From a virus, in IMG/VR virus record IMGVR_UViG_3300044984_000279, positions 1 to 44,364 of that record: a stretch of DNA of 44,364 bases. One strand, given 5' to 3'. Shown here in pieces: positions 33,854 through 43,277 of this stretch (positions are counted from its first letter, which is position 1; the number at the start of each line of letters is the position of its first letter). A program made the translations under genes and the position numbers. A model generated the notes under the pieces. That model made no database searches and had not been told where the DNA came from. It was given only the letters and a program-made list of their open reading frames with translations.

Positions 33854-36800
33854 TTAACTTACTATGATTGCACCAGTTTGATTTAATTGTGCCGCAGTAA
33901 TTGCTGTAATAATTTGTACGTTGTCTACTGTGGCTGCGCTTGTAATAATTTCATTGATGTTAGCATTTACCTGTAATAAACTACCAAATGCATCTGCTTG
34001 ATTAGCAGGAACAATGATAATGCTAGAAACATTAGGACTTAATTGAACATGTAGATAACTTGCTAGTTCACTAAAGTAAAAAGTTTCGCCGAAGTCCCAG
34101 TTTGAAACATCAAAATATGTGTTAATGGCAGCAATTACGCTGGTTTTAATTTCGTTATCACTGATCACTACGTTAGGATTTTTAACGATCTTAAACGTAG
34201 CCTGCAGCGTAGGTATTGCCTTGCTACCAAATAAAGGTTTAAACTTAGCTGGATTATAAATGATAGTGTCGCTAATTGCTTTGTAGTTGTCTAAGGTGCT
34301 GTAATCAAGTTGCAATTCTTCACTAGTAGGTGCCAGCGGCTGTGCAACTTGTCCAGATGTATCTTGTATCCATGTTAAGTAATCAATTGAATATTGCTGT
34401 GTTAATACATACAAGTCGATAATATTATTTGGGCTTGGGTCAATACGTCTGTTATTAGGACTGTTATGACGATATTGGAAGTATAAATCTTGACGACCCA
34501 GTTTAGCTGTGTACCCCGTAACTGTGTTAATTGCAAACACTGCACCGCTTACAGTTAATTGATAAAATATATCTAAATTAGGAATGTAAAATAATTGTCC
34601 TGTTTGATATAGTGTTTTTGCCTGTTCAATTGCACGCAAGGTATTGTATGATGACACCACGGTGGCATTATCCACAGGAGTTTGAATAACAAAGTTATCG
34701 TAACTTACAGTATCTTGAAAGTATACATATTTTTCAGCTGTGTTTACTGTAGGGTTAACAATGAGATCAAACAGTTCGGGATTATCAGGTATGCCGTCAT
34801 TGTCGCTATCGCTGAATGTTATATAAATTTTATCAATGTTTACATACCCGTCAACTTCAGTAATTGACTTATTGATGTACCATATATAATCTAATGCCAA
34901 TGGGTTGCTATCATCGGGATTGCTGTTAACTTTTAACACCTTAATTTGATCGTGTACTGTTAAGCCCGTTTTAGCATCAAAAATCTTTGTGGCGCCATCA
35001 TAGTAGAAATTAGTTTCTAGTACACTTTCAAATACATAATTTAATCCATGATACAATACAGTGTATGTTTTACCTACTGTTTGGAATGCAATAATCCAGC
35101 TAGCGTCTTTGGCTTGCCCGCTAGTGTCTCCCGCCCATGTTAGTCCAAAGTCACTGGTTAAGTCTAAGTCTGTTGGTAGTATAATTTTCCAGGTGCCGGT
35201 GTCTGTATCGTAGCGTAGACCAAAGTTGGCATACGCTTGTATGTAGCCCACCATTGATTGTACTAATGCGTTAGGGAAATCAACATTAAACACCGCAAAT
35301 ACTTTGTCACCAATAACAGTTTGTGCATTACCGTCTAAGCCAACTGCTGGAATAATTTGATTTAGTGTAACCGGTCCTGCACCACTGGCTAAATTACCTT
35401 GCCCACCATTGGTGCCGTCACCTACTACTAATTCAATAGCTGCATATACATAATATTTGTCTCCCGATTTGCTAGGAGTGCCTGTGCGTACATAGTTTTG
35501 GCTATCAAAGTAATTGCCTGTACCTGCACTAAATCTAATAATCGCGCCCTGGCGAATGTATTTGTTGCTGTTGGCAACTATATCACCAATTTGTAGGATA
35601 TTGCCTGCTACGTCAACAAAAAAGCCAGTACAACCGTTGGCAATTGTAGTTGATGTGTGCCAATATACATCTGTCAAAGTAATTAACGGATAGTCAGCGT
35701 AGAATAATTGTTGCGTTTCTGTTGCTTGTGCAATAGGAGCAACACGATCATAAATTGTACGATAGATGTCGTTGGTTGTAAAGAAGTCAAAACTAAATGT
35801 ATCAGTAAAGCTATCACGATATAACATACCATCTTGTGAAAAGATGTTAGTACTTGAATATTTGCCAGTTGCGTCAATGACATCTAAGTAACGACTAACA
35901 CCAGAACTTGTACGGTTAACTGCTTTTATTTTTAAAATATTACTGAATAGTGTGTAAGGTAAGATATTATAATCTTCACCTGTGATCATACGATTCTGTG
36001 TGTAGAATTGTTGTGGAGCCTTTTGTTTAATATCATCTAGACTTTCACGTGTACTTGAATTAGCAATAGTATATTGCAGACTAGCTGAGATATTTAATAC
36101 CTCAACCCGGCCCGATTGGCTAACATAATTAATAGACATAACTACACCCTGCATTTCATCGGGTGTAATTTTATACTGTAGGCCATTTGATGCTCTATAA
36201 TATACACGGAAGTTGCCTTGCGGGATATTACTAAATGCACCGTCACCAAATACTAGATCAATTTGATCAGCGGCTTGTGTGTTTACTTGATAGATATTCC
36301 GATTTGATGTATTGTTATAGATAACGTTAGTGTTAGCTACAGCAGGAACCTGTGTCCATAGCTGACCCAAAGTTCCGTCACTGTTTACACTGTATAACCA
36401 AACGTCACTATTATTGATGTTGTTTACGTTAATATTAAAAATACGGTTAGGGATACTTTCTGCAAAGTTAAAATCACGCGATTGTATAATACCCTGTACA
36501 AAGTACAAGAAGTAACCTGTGTTATTGCTACTGTTGCCTAGACCGTCATTTCTGTATAAGAAATTAAACGGTGCTGATACCAATGGGGGTGCTTCGTATA
36601 TGTAGCTTTCACCTGTACTAGTAGGGCTTACAAATTCAAAGTCCATACTTGTGCCAGCCACTGTGGCTTTAAATGGATAAACTGATAATCTACCAGGTAC
36701 ATAATTTATGTTATATTCTTCTACGTTGATACCTGCAATATTCTGACTACCTGCAGGTTTGCCAATCATTTGATTGCTTTGTAATGCGGCATTTAAAATA

Positions 36801-37273
36801 ATAGTGAATTGTTCTAACCAATTGCTGTTAGCACTGTCTGCCCAATTAACTACTAGTCCGCTTAGATTGATGCCGTTGCTGTCAAACACTGTTTCGGTTG
36901 TTGACACACTGTCAAATTTTAAGTAACCTTTGCTATTGATATTACGTTTAGGATTATATGAAATTAATCGTGCTAATTTAAGAACACTGTCACGACGTTG
37001 TGCAGTGTCAATAAAGTTTTCACGTGCGTTTAAGTCGCCACGGAAGGCCAATGATTGACCTAAGAAGGCAATCATATCGATTAGTGCAATGAATTCACTT
37101 GATTCAATATAGTCGTTGAAGTCTTCTGGGTAGTATAATTGAAGGTAACTAATCATACTAGCACGAATCGTTTCGTAATCGTAGCTTTGGAAGTCGGCGT
37201 TACGGAAGGTTTGATAGACTTTTGTCCAGTCCTCTGCAACTAATAAACTCGATTGTCTTGTGGTAATTGCCAT
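33854..37273 (-). CDS. gp6: Baseplate wedge protein, gp6-like
   Basis: A 1139-residue protein. Residues about 61-110 (FIALIDMIAFLGQSLAFRGD, ARENFIDTAQRRDSV, LARLISYNPKR) are a clear hallmark of T4 gp6, which forms the ring that holds the baseplate wedges together. A following region of strands and VYYRASNGLQYKITP also fits the gp6/baseplate-J group. It is much longer than T4 gp6 (660), with insertions in the second half, including DSDNDGIPDNPELFDL, a calcium-binding-like acidic loop near residue 825. It follows gp25 and precedes the giant protein, the T4 arrangement of gp6 before gp7. The ATG is preceded by GGGAAT and by a late-promoter-like motif at 37294-37301. Confidence 0.93.
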   Translation of the reverse strand: MAITTRQSSLLVAEDWTKVYQTFRNADFQSYDYETIRASMISYLQLYYPEDFNDYIESSEFIALIDMIAFLGQSLAFRGDLNARENFIDTAQRRDSVLKLARLISYNPKRNINSKGYLKFDSVSTTETVFDSNGINLSGLVVNWADSANSNWLEQFTIILNAALQSNQMIGKPAGSQNIAGINVEEYNINYVPGRLSVYPFKATVAGTSMDFEFVSPTSTGESYIYEAPPLVSAPFNFLYRNDGLGNSSNNTGYFLYFVQGIIQSRDFNFAESIPNRIFNINVNNINNSDVWLYSVNSDGTLGQLWTQVPAVANTNVIYNNTSNRNIYQVNTQAADQIDLVFGDGAFSNIPQGNFRVYYRASNGLQYKITPDEMQGVVMSINYVSQSGRVEVLNISASLQYTIANSSTRESLDDIKQKAPQQFYTQNRMITGEDYNILPYTLFSNILKIKAVNRTSSGVSRYLDVIDATGKYSSTNIFSQDGMLYRDSFTDTFSFDFFTTNDIYRTIYDRVAPIAQATETQQLFYADYPLITLTDVYWHTSTTIANGCTGFFVDVAGNILQIGDIVANSNKYIRQGAIIRFSAGTGNYFDSQNYVRTGTPSKSGDKYYVYAAIELVVGDGTNGGQGNLASGAGPVTLNQIIPAVGLDGNAQTVIGDKVFAVFNVDFPNALVQSMVGYIQAYANFGLRYDTDTGTWKIILPTDLDLTSDFGLTWAGDTSGQAKDASWIIAFQTVGKTYTVLYHGLNYVFESVLETNFYYDGATKIFDAKTGLTVHDQIKVLKVNSNPDDSNPLALDYIWYINKSITEVDGYVNIDKIYITFSDSDNDGIPDNPELFDLIVNPTVNTAEKYVYFQDTVSYDNFVIQTPVDNATVVSSYNTLRAIEQAKTLYQTGQLFYIPNLDIFYQLTVSGAVFAINTVTGYTAKLGRQDLYFQYRHNSPNNRRIDPSPNNIIDLYVLTQQYSIDYLTWIQDTSGQVAQPLAPTSEELQLDYSTLDNYKAISDTIIYNPAKFKPLFGSKAIPTLQATFKIVKNPNVVISDNEIKTSVIAAINTYFDVSNWDFGETFYFSELASYLHVQLSPNVSSIIIVPANQADAFGSLLQVNANINEIITSAATVDNVQIITAITAAQLNQTGAIIVS

Positions 37274-37293
37274 ACATTATTCCCAATATAATG

Positions 37294-37301
37294 TATTTAT
37301 C
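37294..37301 (-). promoter_or_regulatory. Late-promoter-like motif before gp6
   Basis: CTAAGATAAATA on the minus strand in the 51-base gap between gp25 and gp6, 20 bases before the gp6 ATG. It is the same 12-mer as before the 615-residue fibre gene. The spacing suits a T4-type late promoter followed by GGGAAT as ribosome-binding site. Confidence 0.62.
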
Positions 37302-37324
37302 TTAGAAATAAACTGTGTAGTTAA

Positions 37325-37705
37325 TTACTGTGCAGAAAGAGATTGGGATTCGCCGTTAAAATTTAACAGCATTGTATTGATTTGATTAGTTGGAACGTAG
37401 CGCAATTGTAGTTCAATTTGAATACCTTGGTCGTATTCTGTAACTATGATATTATCAAAACTAACACGAGGATCATAACCAGCAACGGCCGATATGTCTG
37501 CAATGATCACACTTTTTAAATCTTCTGTGAACGGCTCATACAGTACATTCCAGATAATTGTACCAAAGTTTGGGTTCATCAACTTCTCACCTTTACGGAT
37601 GTTGAAATGATTTATAATGTCTTGTTTGATTAAGTCAAAGTCAGTCAAGCGGAAATTTTTGCTTGCTCCTAATGTACTAAATCCTTTATAAGTTGCGCCG
37701 GCCAT
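37325..37705 (-). CDS. gp25: Baseplate wedge protein, gp25-like
   Basis: A 126-residue protein, close to T4 gp25 (132). The diagnostic stretch GEKLMNPNFGTIIWNVLYEP (about residues 39-58) contains the 'GE..M.P.FG..IW..L.EP' signature of the gp25/GPW family. In contractile systems (T4, P2, type VI secretion TssE) this protein nucleates the sheath and joins gp6 and gp53 in the baseplate core. The C-terminal part, IQIELQLRYVPTNQ, gives the closing strands typical of the family. It starts eight bases after the stop of the gp5-like gene and its promoter-like motif overlaps that stop. The assignment is secure. Confidence 0.95.
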   Translation of the reverse strand: MAGATYKGFSTLGASKNFRLTDFDLIKQDIINHFNIRKGEKLMNPNFGTIIWNVLYEPFTEDLKSVIIADISAVAGYDPRVSFDNIIVTEYDQGIQIELQLRYVPTNQINTMLLNFNGESQSLSAQ

Positions 37706-37710
37706 ATTAA

Positions 37711-37718
37711 TATTTATC
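37711..37718 (-). promoter_or_regulatory. Late-promoter-like motif overlapping the gp5-like stop codon
   Basis: The minus strand reads GGATAAATATTAATATG, the final ATG being the gp25 start. GATAAATA overlaps the TAA of the preceding gene. The distance to the start is only five bases, so if it is a promoter the transcript would be nearly leaderless. It could also be coincidental. Confidence 0.4.
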
Positions 37719-39762
37719 CAGCATTGATACTTGGTAGTTTGGGTGCCAGTACGCTGACCGCATACTTGCCTTGGTTAAACAATTCTGCGCCAGGTCCACT
37801 ACCAGATCTGAATGACAGGGCAGCATCTGAACCCAACTTATGAGCTACACTCATCATTCCTGCTACATCAGCTGGTGTTTGATCAGCCGTAATTGCACCG
37901 CTAGACAGTAGGTTAGTGTAATTTTGATTAGTTACTGCTGACATCACACTTTCTTGTTCTGTTTTGTTGCTTAAAAAGCTAGTTGCATCGGTGATACTGT
38001 TTTTGTTTGTCCAGCTATTAGGGTTAGTCAATTGATCGTTGCTGGTAACTGTGCTCTTAATATAGCCTTGCTCTTGTAACGCTTTGTAGTCTAATTGATA
38101 TTTGCCTAGTTTACCATCGCTGCCTGTGGTAGTATAGTCGTTGCCCTGTCCCAACTGTGACATTAAGGCAGTGGTTTCATCTTTAGTCAGCGAACCAGCT
38201 GGTGCAACCGCAGGTGGTTGATTACGAATATCTTTAGGAGTAGCTGCGTTTTCTACTCCCGCAGTTGAAGTTGTGTCGCTCTTAGTTGCATCGGTACCCG
38301 AGAACGAAGCATTGGGTTGTATACCTGGACTTGTCGGAGTAAATGCCCTGGCTCTAGTACCACGGTCGTAGGGCTCGTGTGTGGGTGCTATTGATACTAT
38401 AGTTTCTAGTGCGCCGGGTTTACTTGACCACGTACCGCCAGATCCTGTTACCTCGGGCAGTTTACGGGTTTGTATAGGGGTTATAGCTTTTAATGAATCT
38501 GTGCCGCCACTATTCTGTTTAATGCTAGCACCCTCAAGTGCAATTATGCCTCCGGCCTTAAGACCTATTTTTGCGGCCGAATCTACTTTAAATGCGCCCA
38601 CCTTAAATTCAGTACCAGAATTTGCAGTTACATTAAATTTACCCTCAGCAAGAAAATCTATCAAAGGTGTTTCTAATTTTAGACTAGTACCCGCCTTGAT
38701 ATTAATTTTGCCACCTACATCAAGATTAAAGTCGCCGTCAGCATGTATGTCAAATGTACCCTCTGTACGCAAGGCCATGCCTCGTTTGCTATAGGCTAAA
38801 ATTTTACCATCTTTAGTTAATTCTACCCAGCTAAAACCGTTGGCATGGGCAATATACAGTGACTCGTTGCTGTCGTGCATCAAGATTTGATGACCGCCTG
38901 CTGTACGTAATCGAATAAGTTGATCTTCACCAGTAGTGGCACCGTCATCCATTAAGAACACGTGTCCACCTTTGCGTGATTTTACCTCAGTATATTTAGA
39001 ATTTAATTTACCAGCTTCGAGATCTGGCAAATAACTTGGATCATCTGCAGGGTCATTTACAGGGCGACCTGGGGTACTAATACCAAATACAAAACTAGGA
39101 CTTTCTCGTTGGCTACTACTTGAAACTGGGCCACGGACAATATCTCTTTCTAAGCCTTGTTTTTGATATATCGAATACTGGTATGTATGTAACGGTTTGT
39201 TATTGTTATAAAAGGCGTTGTTAGTAAAATCGCTGGTATATTGATTGAACTCCACAACCGGTACAATATCACCTTCTTGAATTTGTTTACGCTGTCCGGG
39301 AGTTAAGCTATTACGATCAACATTTGATGTCCCTGCCAGACCGGGCATCATATAATGACTTAAATGCGGATTAACGCATGCTAATCCGTAACCACGCAAC
39401 GGATCGCCAGCTACAAAAATTACAATAATCTGCACGCCGATATCTGGTGGAACCATCCACATACCGTAGGTGTGGTGCACTGTACCAAATTTATTTTCTT
39501 GGCTAGGGCGATCAGTTGACGATTGTGTCTGACTAGTGTAACCTAAAAATGGACTAGTATAACTAACTGTGCGCCAGTTTTTGGGATCGTCCTCGGGACC
39601 GCCTAGGTCTGGGATATAAACTTGTAGTCTGCCGCTGCGAGTTGGGTCTAGGTTATTTTTAATAATACCAATATAAGGATACGGATCAACACGGGTGCCT
39701 GCAGCATCTTCACGACGAGCATTCTTAATAACCTTGTTGCCGGCTCTACTATCTATTGCCAT
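37714..39762 (-). CDS. gp5: Baseplate spike protein, gp5/VgrG-like, with C-terminal lysozyme-like domain
   Basis: A 682-residue protein. YIGIIKNNLDPTRSGRLQVY (about residues 30-49) and PPDIGVQIIVIFVAGDPLRG mark the N-terminal OB-fold of the T4 gp5/VgrG family. Residues about 265-415 are repetitive short strands (GHVFLMDDG, GTSLKLETP, GKFNVTANSG, IGLKAGGIIALEGASIKQNSGG) typical of the triple-stranded beta-helix needle. A Pro/Thr/Ser-rich linker follows. Residues about 527-670 (GSDGKLGKYQLDYKALQEQGYI, W near 584, AGMMSVAHKLG) resemble lysozyme/transglycosylase domains. In T4 the lysozyme lies between OB-fold and needle; here it is after the needle. The usual catalytic Glu position seems to be occupied by a Gly (GQGNDY), so its activity is doubtful. 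The upstream ATG has AGGAT at a spacing of eight bases. Confidence 0.88.
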   Translation of the reverse strand: MAIDSRAGNKVIKNARREDAAGTRVDPYPYIGIIKNNLDPTRSGRLQVYIPDLGGPEDDPKNWRTVSYTSPFLGYTSQTQSSTDRPSQENKFGTVHHTYGMWMVPPDIGVQIIVIFVAGDPLRGYGLACVNPHLSHYMMPGLAGTSNVDRNSLTPGQRKQIQEGDIVPVVEFNQYTSDFTNNAFYNNNKPLHTYQYSIYQKQGLERDIVRGPVSSSSQRESPSFVFGISTPGRPVNDPADDPSYLPDLEAGKLNSKYTEVKSRKGGHVFLMDDGATTGEDQLIRLRTAGGHQILMHDSNESLYIAHANGFSWVELTKDGKILAYSKRGMALRTEGTFDIHADGDFNLDVGGKINIKAGTSLKLETPLIDFLAEGKFNVTANSGTEFKVGAFKVDSAAKIGLKAGGIIALEGASIKQNSGGTDSLKAITPIQTRKLPEVTGSGGTWSSKPGALETIVSIAPTHEPYDRGTRARAFTPTSPGIQPNASFSGTDATKSDTTSTAGVENAATPKDIRNQPPAVAPAGSLTKDETTALMSQLGQGNDYTTTGSDGKLGKYQLDYKALQEQGYIKSTVTSNDQLTNPNSWTNKNSITDATSFLSNKTEQESVMSAVTNQNYTNLLSSGAITADQTPADVAGMMSVAHKLGSDAALSFRSGSGPGAELFNQGKYAVSVLAPKLPSINAG

Positions 39763-39773
39763 ATCTTATTATC

Positions 39774-42700
39774 CTAATATTGTTGCTCTAATATTGTTTG
39801 TCCGCCAACAACAATTGATGGGTTAGGACCTCTTGCAGTTGTGTTAAACTGCACACTAGACTGAATTGTTGCATTCATACTAAATCCCAGTGCTGGGATC
39901 GAATTTGCTGTATCTACTATCTGTTGATTTAGAGATTTTTGTTGTGCTAGAAGATTTTGTTTTCTTGCCAACAATGTAGCATATTCTTGTGATTTAGCTG
40001 CCAGATCTTTTTCACTCAAATCGGCATTGGCTGGATCATCAGCAATCAACTGATCTTCAACTCTAGTAAGTCCTCTATCAGTGGCTCTGTATGAGTTATA
40101 AACACTATCGCGTTGTATTACCAGGTCCTTAACTTGTTGTGCTATTACTTTTGCTTTACCTAAGAACTGTGCATTATTATCTGCTTCGGTTGGAACTGGC
40201 GGCGGCACTATAGCGGCTGGGGCATTTTGATTATTAATATCGGTTGCAACTCCGGCGGCCCTAACAGCTGCCAAATCTTGTTGTTGTGTAGATGGTGCAG
40301 CCTCTGCGTTATTTGCTATAGATACCTCTTGTTCTTGCCCTGGAATTTGATCAACAGCAGTATCAGTTGCTGTAGCAGTATCTGTTGTTGGCGGATTAGG
40401 TGCTTGCTGTACTGGAGTTGCAGCCACAGTAGCTGAGCCAGGTCGTTCTGCCGATTGATTGTTATTTCTACTTACATAGTCAAAGGCTACCTGTCTTGGT
40501 ATTCTAGTCATCGTAAGCTCTTGAGTAAATTGTCCTTTAGTAAATGTGCTAGTTACACTAAGCACTTGGTACAATCCGCTGAACACGCTATTTCTCTCGC
40601 CCGCATCATATTTCATAAAGCCTGTGCTATCATCTATGTCTCTAGGGACCTTAAACAACACTTGCACGTATAAACTACCGTCATCCATCACAAGACTGCC
40701 GCCATCAGGTAGTAGACGTTTGTCAATTTCTGAACTAACTCTTAAAGAATTTGAAGTGTCTGCACCGTAAAATATATCGTCTTGTTTAATGTAGTCAGGA
40801 TCACCAATGATAGTCATTTTTACCCTAAGCATATCTGCTTCACTACTACTCATAATACTATCTGCTAGATCAGCTGCACCGACTTCTTTAGCAGTACTTG
40901 GATTACCTGTAGCCACTGCTTTAGAGTTTTGCACAACAGGTTTCATTACTAGAGGCATTACCGCGTCATAGTTAATACCTTTAGGCGCATCGCCTCCCGA
41001 ATAGTTAGGAGCATTTTGAAATTCATAATTTGTAGTAATACTATCGCCTGTAGGATTTTGGCTAGCCATGCTACTTCTATAAGCAGTTTGTTGAGTATAA
41101 TATAATGTATTAAACACAATATCTAAATGAATGATATCGCTATTCTTTCCTGTAAAGAAATAGTTGTATGCCTTAACTGGTGTAACTACTGTTCCTTGCG
41201 GCGCAATATCGCTACGTAAGTTATACATCTTATAAGGCTTAACAGTGTAGGTTACTTCTTTAGCTTGTATTTTTCTTATTTTATCAAAGCCCAACGGTCT
41301 AACCTTAGGAATAATTCTAAACCATTTAAGTGGCTTATCTTTCATTGCATCTTTGCGGGCTTTATATTCTTCATTGGATATACCGTCAGGTAATACCAAT
41401 TGGTCGTGAATATAAGAACTATTACGTATTACATATTCTAATAATTTGTCAATTGTTGTACCATAATTAATACTAAAAATACCCCTACTAGTATCATATG
41501 TGTTTTGACTACTGCCAATGTCGGCCATTCTCATACTAACAGCATCTTTGATGTTTTCGTTTTTCTTCATTGGGGTTTCTTTAGGAGTATTACGTTTATC
41601 TTCTATAAACGTTGCTGTTCCTAAGATGTCTTGCCCTGTGTCGGGGTCAGGTAAGAATTCAAAACGATATACATCTGCTATGGCTATTTTGCCTGCGTCT
41701 TTTAAACCTTTGTAGTAGGCATTGATAGCGGTGCCAAACGAGTCAGCATTAAGTGTTGCAGGTGTGCCTGTGGATGGGGAGGTTGATTCCCGCTGATTAG
41801 TGTCAAACTGCTGTATAGCTTGATTAAGGCCGCCAACAGATGTGCCTTCACTGCTCTGAAAGAAATCAACTATAGTTCGTGATGTTACTTCCATGTTAGC
41901 TGGCACTGTTACTGTAGTGCTTTCAAATGCAGCATGGCCATACGGTGATGCTCTAAAGTCATATACGGCGCCACGTTCTGTAATCCTAATGCCTAATTTA
42001 TTGAGTTTAATTGGGAAACGTTTTTGTAATTCCGGAACCGCCCCAGTAATTTCCCCGGCATCGTCAATGGCAAAAAAATCAATCTGTACTAGATAGGGCA
42101 TGTCAAGATAATTACTACCACCCAAATCTTCAGTAGTTTTGATAATTCTCTCAACCATTGTAAAGCCATACGGCTCTATAATTTCAAAATTGCAGCTAAT
42201 GGCATTTGTATTGCCCGATTCGTCATTGGGACTTATGATAGTCTTCATACTGAAGTTTTCAAAATAGAAATCCTCAATCCAATTTTTATTACGTTGGAAA
42301 TTAGCACTATGGCGCCCTGCACTGGCTATAATGACATTTTTAGCCGAGTATTCCTGCGTTACAACTAAATTATCGTATTCTTCATTGGTCATCATGTGTA
42401 GACTTAAAGAATAGATATAACTGGCATATCGATGTAGTCTATTAGGTATTGGTGGCGCATTTTGCACTATAAAAATATCGGTGCCGGGAGTTGCTCTATC
42501 AACGTTATCTGATTCAGACGGTATTGGTCCGGTCCAAGGCACGCCTGATAAGCTAGGTGCTGCAATTGGGTTTGAGCCCGGAGCCGCCTGGCCGGCTTTG
42601 GCACCTTTTAATTGGAAATGAGGTAAATCTTTAAAGTTCTTCCAATTGCCGCCCCACTCTAAACCTAATCCTTCACCAATTTTACCAATTTGTTGCCAGG

Positions 42701-42962
42701 TAGCTTGTGAAGCATGATATCCACCATTTACAGGAATAACATCAAATGCCTGCCCTGTTTCGTGTATACCCTGGCCGCCTTTAAGATTTGTAACAATTTG
42801 CCCAGGTGCAGTGCGTCCTTGCGCATATAGTGTATTTTGTTCTGCAGAAGTTCTTAGTGTGCTGGTAAGTTTAATTGGCACCCCTGCGGCAGCACAAGCG
42901 TCGATGAGCTGTTGAGCTAGTTTTTGTGTAGCTGGGGTTAGTGACGTTATTCGATTATCCAT
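39774..42962 (-). CDS. Baseplate hub-like protein with N-terminal M15 peptidase domain
   Basis: A 1062-residue protein. Residues 1-120 are an M15 (VanY/L-Ala-D-Glu endopeptidase-like) domain: STLRTSAEQNTLYAQGRT, then GIHETGQAFDV (His67, Asp74), then LEWGG and DLPHFQ (His115). The zinc ligands His, Asp and His are all present. After a Pro/Gly linker, residues about 165-840 look structural; DMLRVKMTIIGDPDYI and FSGLYQVLSVTSTFTKGQFTQ resemble tail-hub proteins. A Pro/Ala/Gln/Thr-rich linker and a coiled-coil-like region (about 945-1030) end the protein. It should cut peptide cross-links in the cell wall during DNA entry. GAGAAG lies before the start, and position before gp5 is consistent with a hub. 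A T4 gp27 relationship is possible but not proven. Confidence 0.85.
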   Translation of the reverse strand: MDNRITSLTPATQKLAQQLIDACAAAGVPIKLTSTLRTSAEQNTLYAQGRTAPGQIVTNLKGGQGIHETGQAFDVIPVNGGYHASQATWQQIGKIGEGLGLEWGGNWKNFKDLPHFQLKGAKAGQAAPGSNPIAAPSLSGVPWTGPIPSESDNVDRATPGTDIFIVQNAPPIPNRLHRYASYIYSLSLHMMTNEEYDNLVVTQEYSAKNVIIASAGRHSANFQRNKNWIEDFYFENFSMKTIISPNDESGNTNAISCNFEIIEPYGFTMVERIIKTTEDLGGSNYLDMPYLVQIDFFAIDDAGEITGAVPELQKRFPIKLNKLGIRITERGAVYDFRASPYGHAAFESTTVTVPANMEVTSRTIVDFFQSSEGTSVGGLNQAIQQFDTNQRESTSPSTGTPATLNADSFGTAINAYYKGLKDAGKIAIADVYRFEFLPDPDTGQDILGTATFIEDKRNTPKETPMKKNENIKDAVSMRMADIGSSQNTYDTSRGIFSINYGTTIDKLLEYVIRNSSYIHDQLVLPDGISNEEYKARKDAMKDKPLKWFRIIPKVRPLGFDKIRKIQAKEVTYTVKPYKMYNLRSDIAPQGTVVTPVKAYNYFFTGKNSDIIHLDIVFNTLYYTQQTAYRSSMASQNPTGDSITTNYEFQNAPNYSGGDAPKGINYDAVMPLVMKPVVQNSKAVATGNPSTAKEVGAADLADSIMSSSEADMLRVKMTIIGDPDYIKQDDIFYGADTSNSLRVSSEIDKRLLPDGGSLVMDDGSLYVQVLFKVPRDIDDSTGFMKYDAGERNSVFSGLYQVLSVTSTFTKGQFTQELTMTRIPRQVAFDYVSRNNNQSAERPGSATVAATPVQQAPNPPTTDTATATDTAVDQIPGQEQEVSIANNAEAAPSTQQQDLAAVRAAGVATDINNQNAPAAIVPPPVPTEADNNAQFLGKAKVIAQQVKDLVIQRDSVYNSYRATDRGLTRVEDQLIADDPANADLSEKDLAAKSQEYATLLARKQNLLAQQKSLNQQIVDTANSIPALGFSMNATIQSSVQFNTTARGPNPSIVVGGQTILEQQY

Positions 42963-42974
42963 TGATACTTCTCA

Positions 42975-43277
42975 TTAAAGCCCTAAACTTGCTACTAGAT
43001 TTTGTTTTTGTGGGATATAGATAGTTACCCCGGGCTCAAAATCATATATAGGGTCTTGAATAACATTGGGGTTTCGTATAGCAAATACCCACCATAGTTT
43101 AGGGTCGCCGTATAAGTCGTAGGCTAATAGGTCGGGACGTTGTTTATAGATAACATCAATTTGATATTGTACATCTTTTGGATCAATGGGTATGCTAGGA
43201 ATTGTAGCCACATCCATAAAAAACCCATAAAAATCTGTTTTTGAATAGGGACTGGCTTTGCCGTAGTTTGTTGCCAT
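42975..43277 (-). CDS. gp53: Baseplate wedge protein, gp53-like (short)
   Basis: A 100-residue protein, about half of T4 gp53 (196). The diagnostic middle, RPDLLAYDLYGDPKLWWVFA followed by IRNPNVIQDPIYDFEPG (about residues 47-83), and a closing VTIYIP form a LysM-like fold found in gp53-type wedge proteins and other tail proteins. In T4, gp53 joins neighbouring wedges around the hub. Its start shares one base with the stop of the preceding gene (TAATG), so it is translationally coupled to it. The shortness suggests that only the core domain is kept. The call is good but by motif only. Confidence 0.82.
   Translation of the reverse strand: MATNYGKASPYSKTDFYGFFMDVATIPSIPIDPKDVQYQIDVIYKQRPDLLAYDLYGDPKLWWVFAIRNPNVIQDPIYDFEPGVTIYIPQKQNLVASLGL

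Noticed and set aside
38381-38794. Plus-strand ORF of 137 codons opposite the gp5-like gene (similar ones at 13082-13441 and 43971-44336)
   Set aside because: Antisense shadows of well-supported structural genes, without ribosome-binding sites or recognisable protein motifs.
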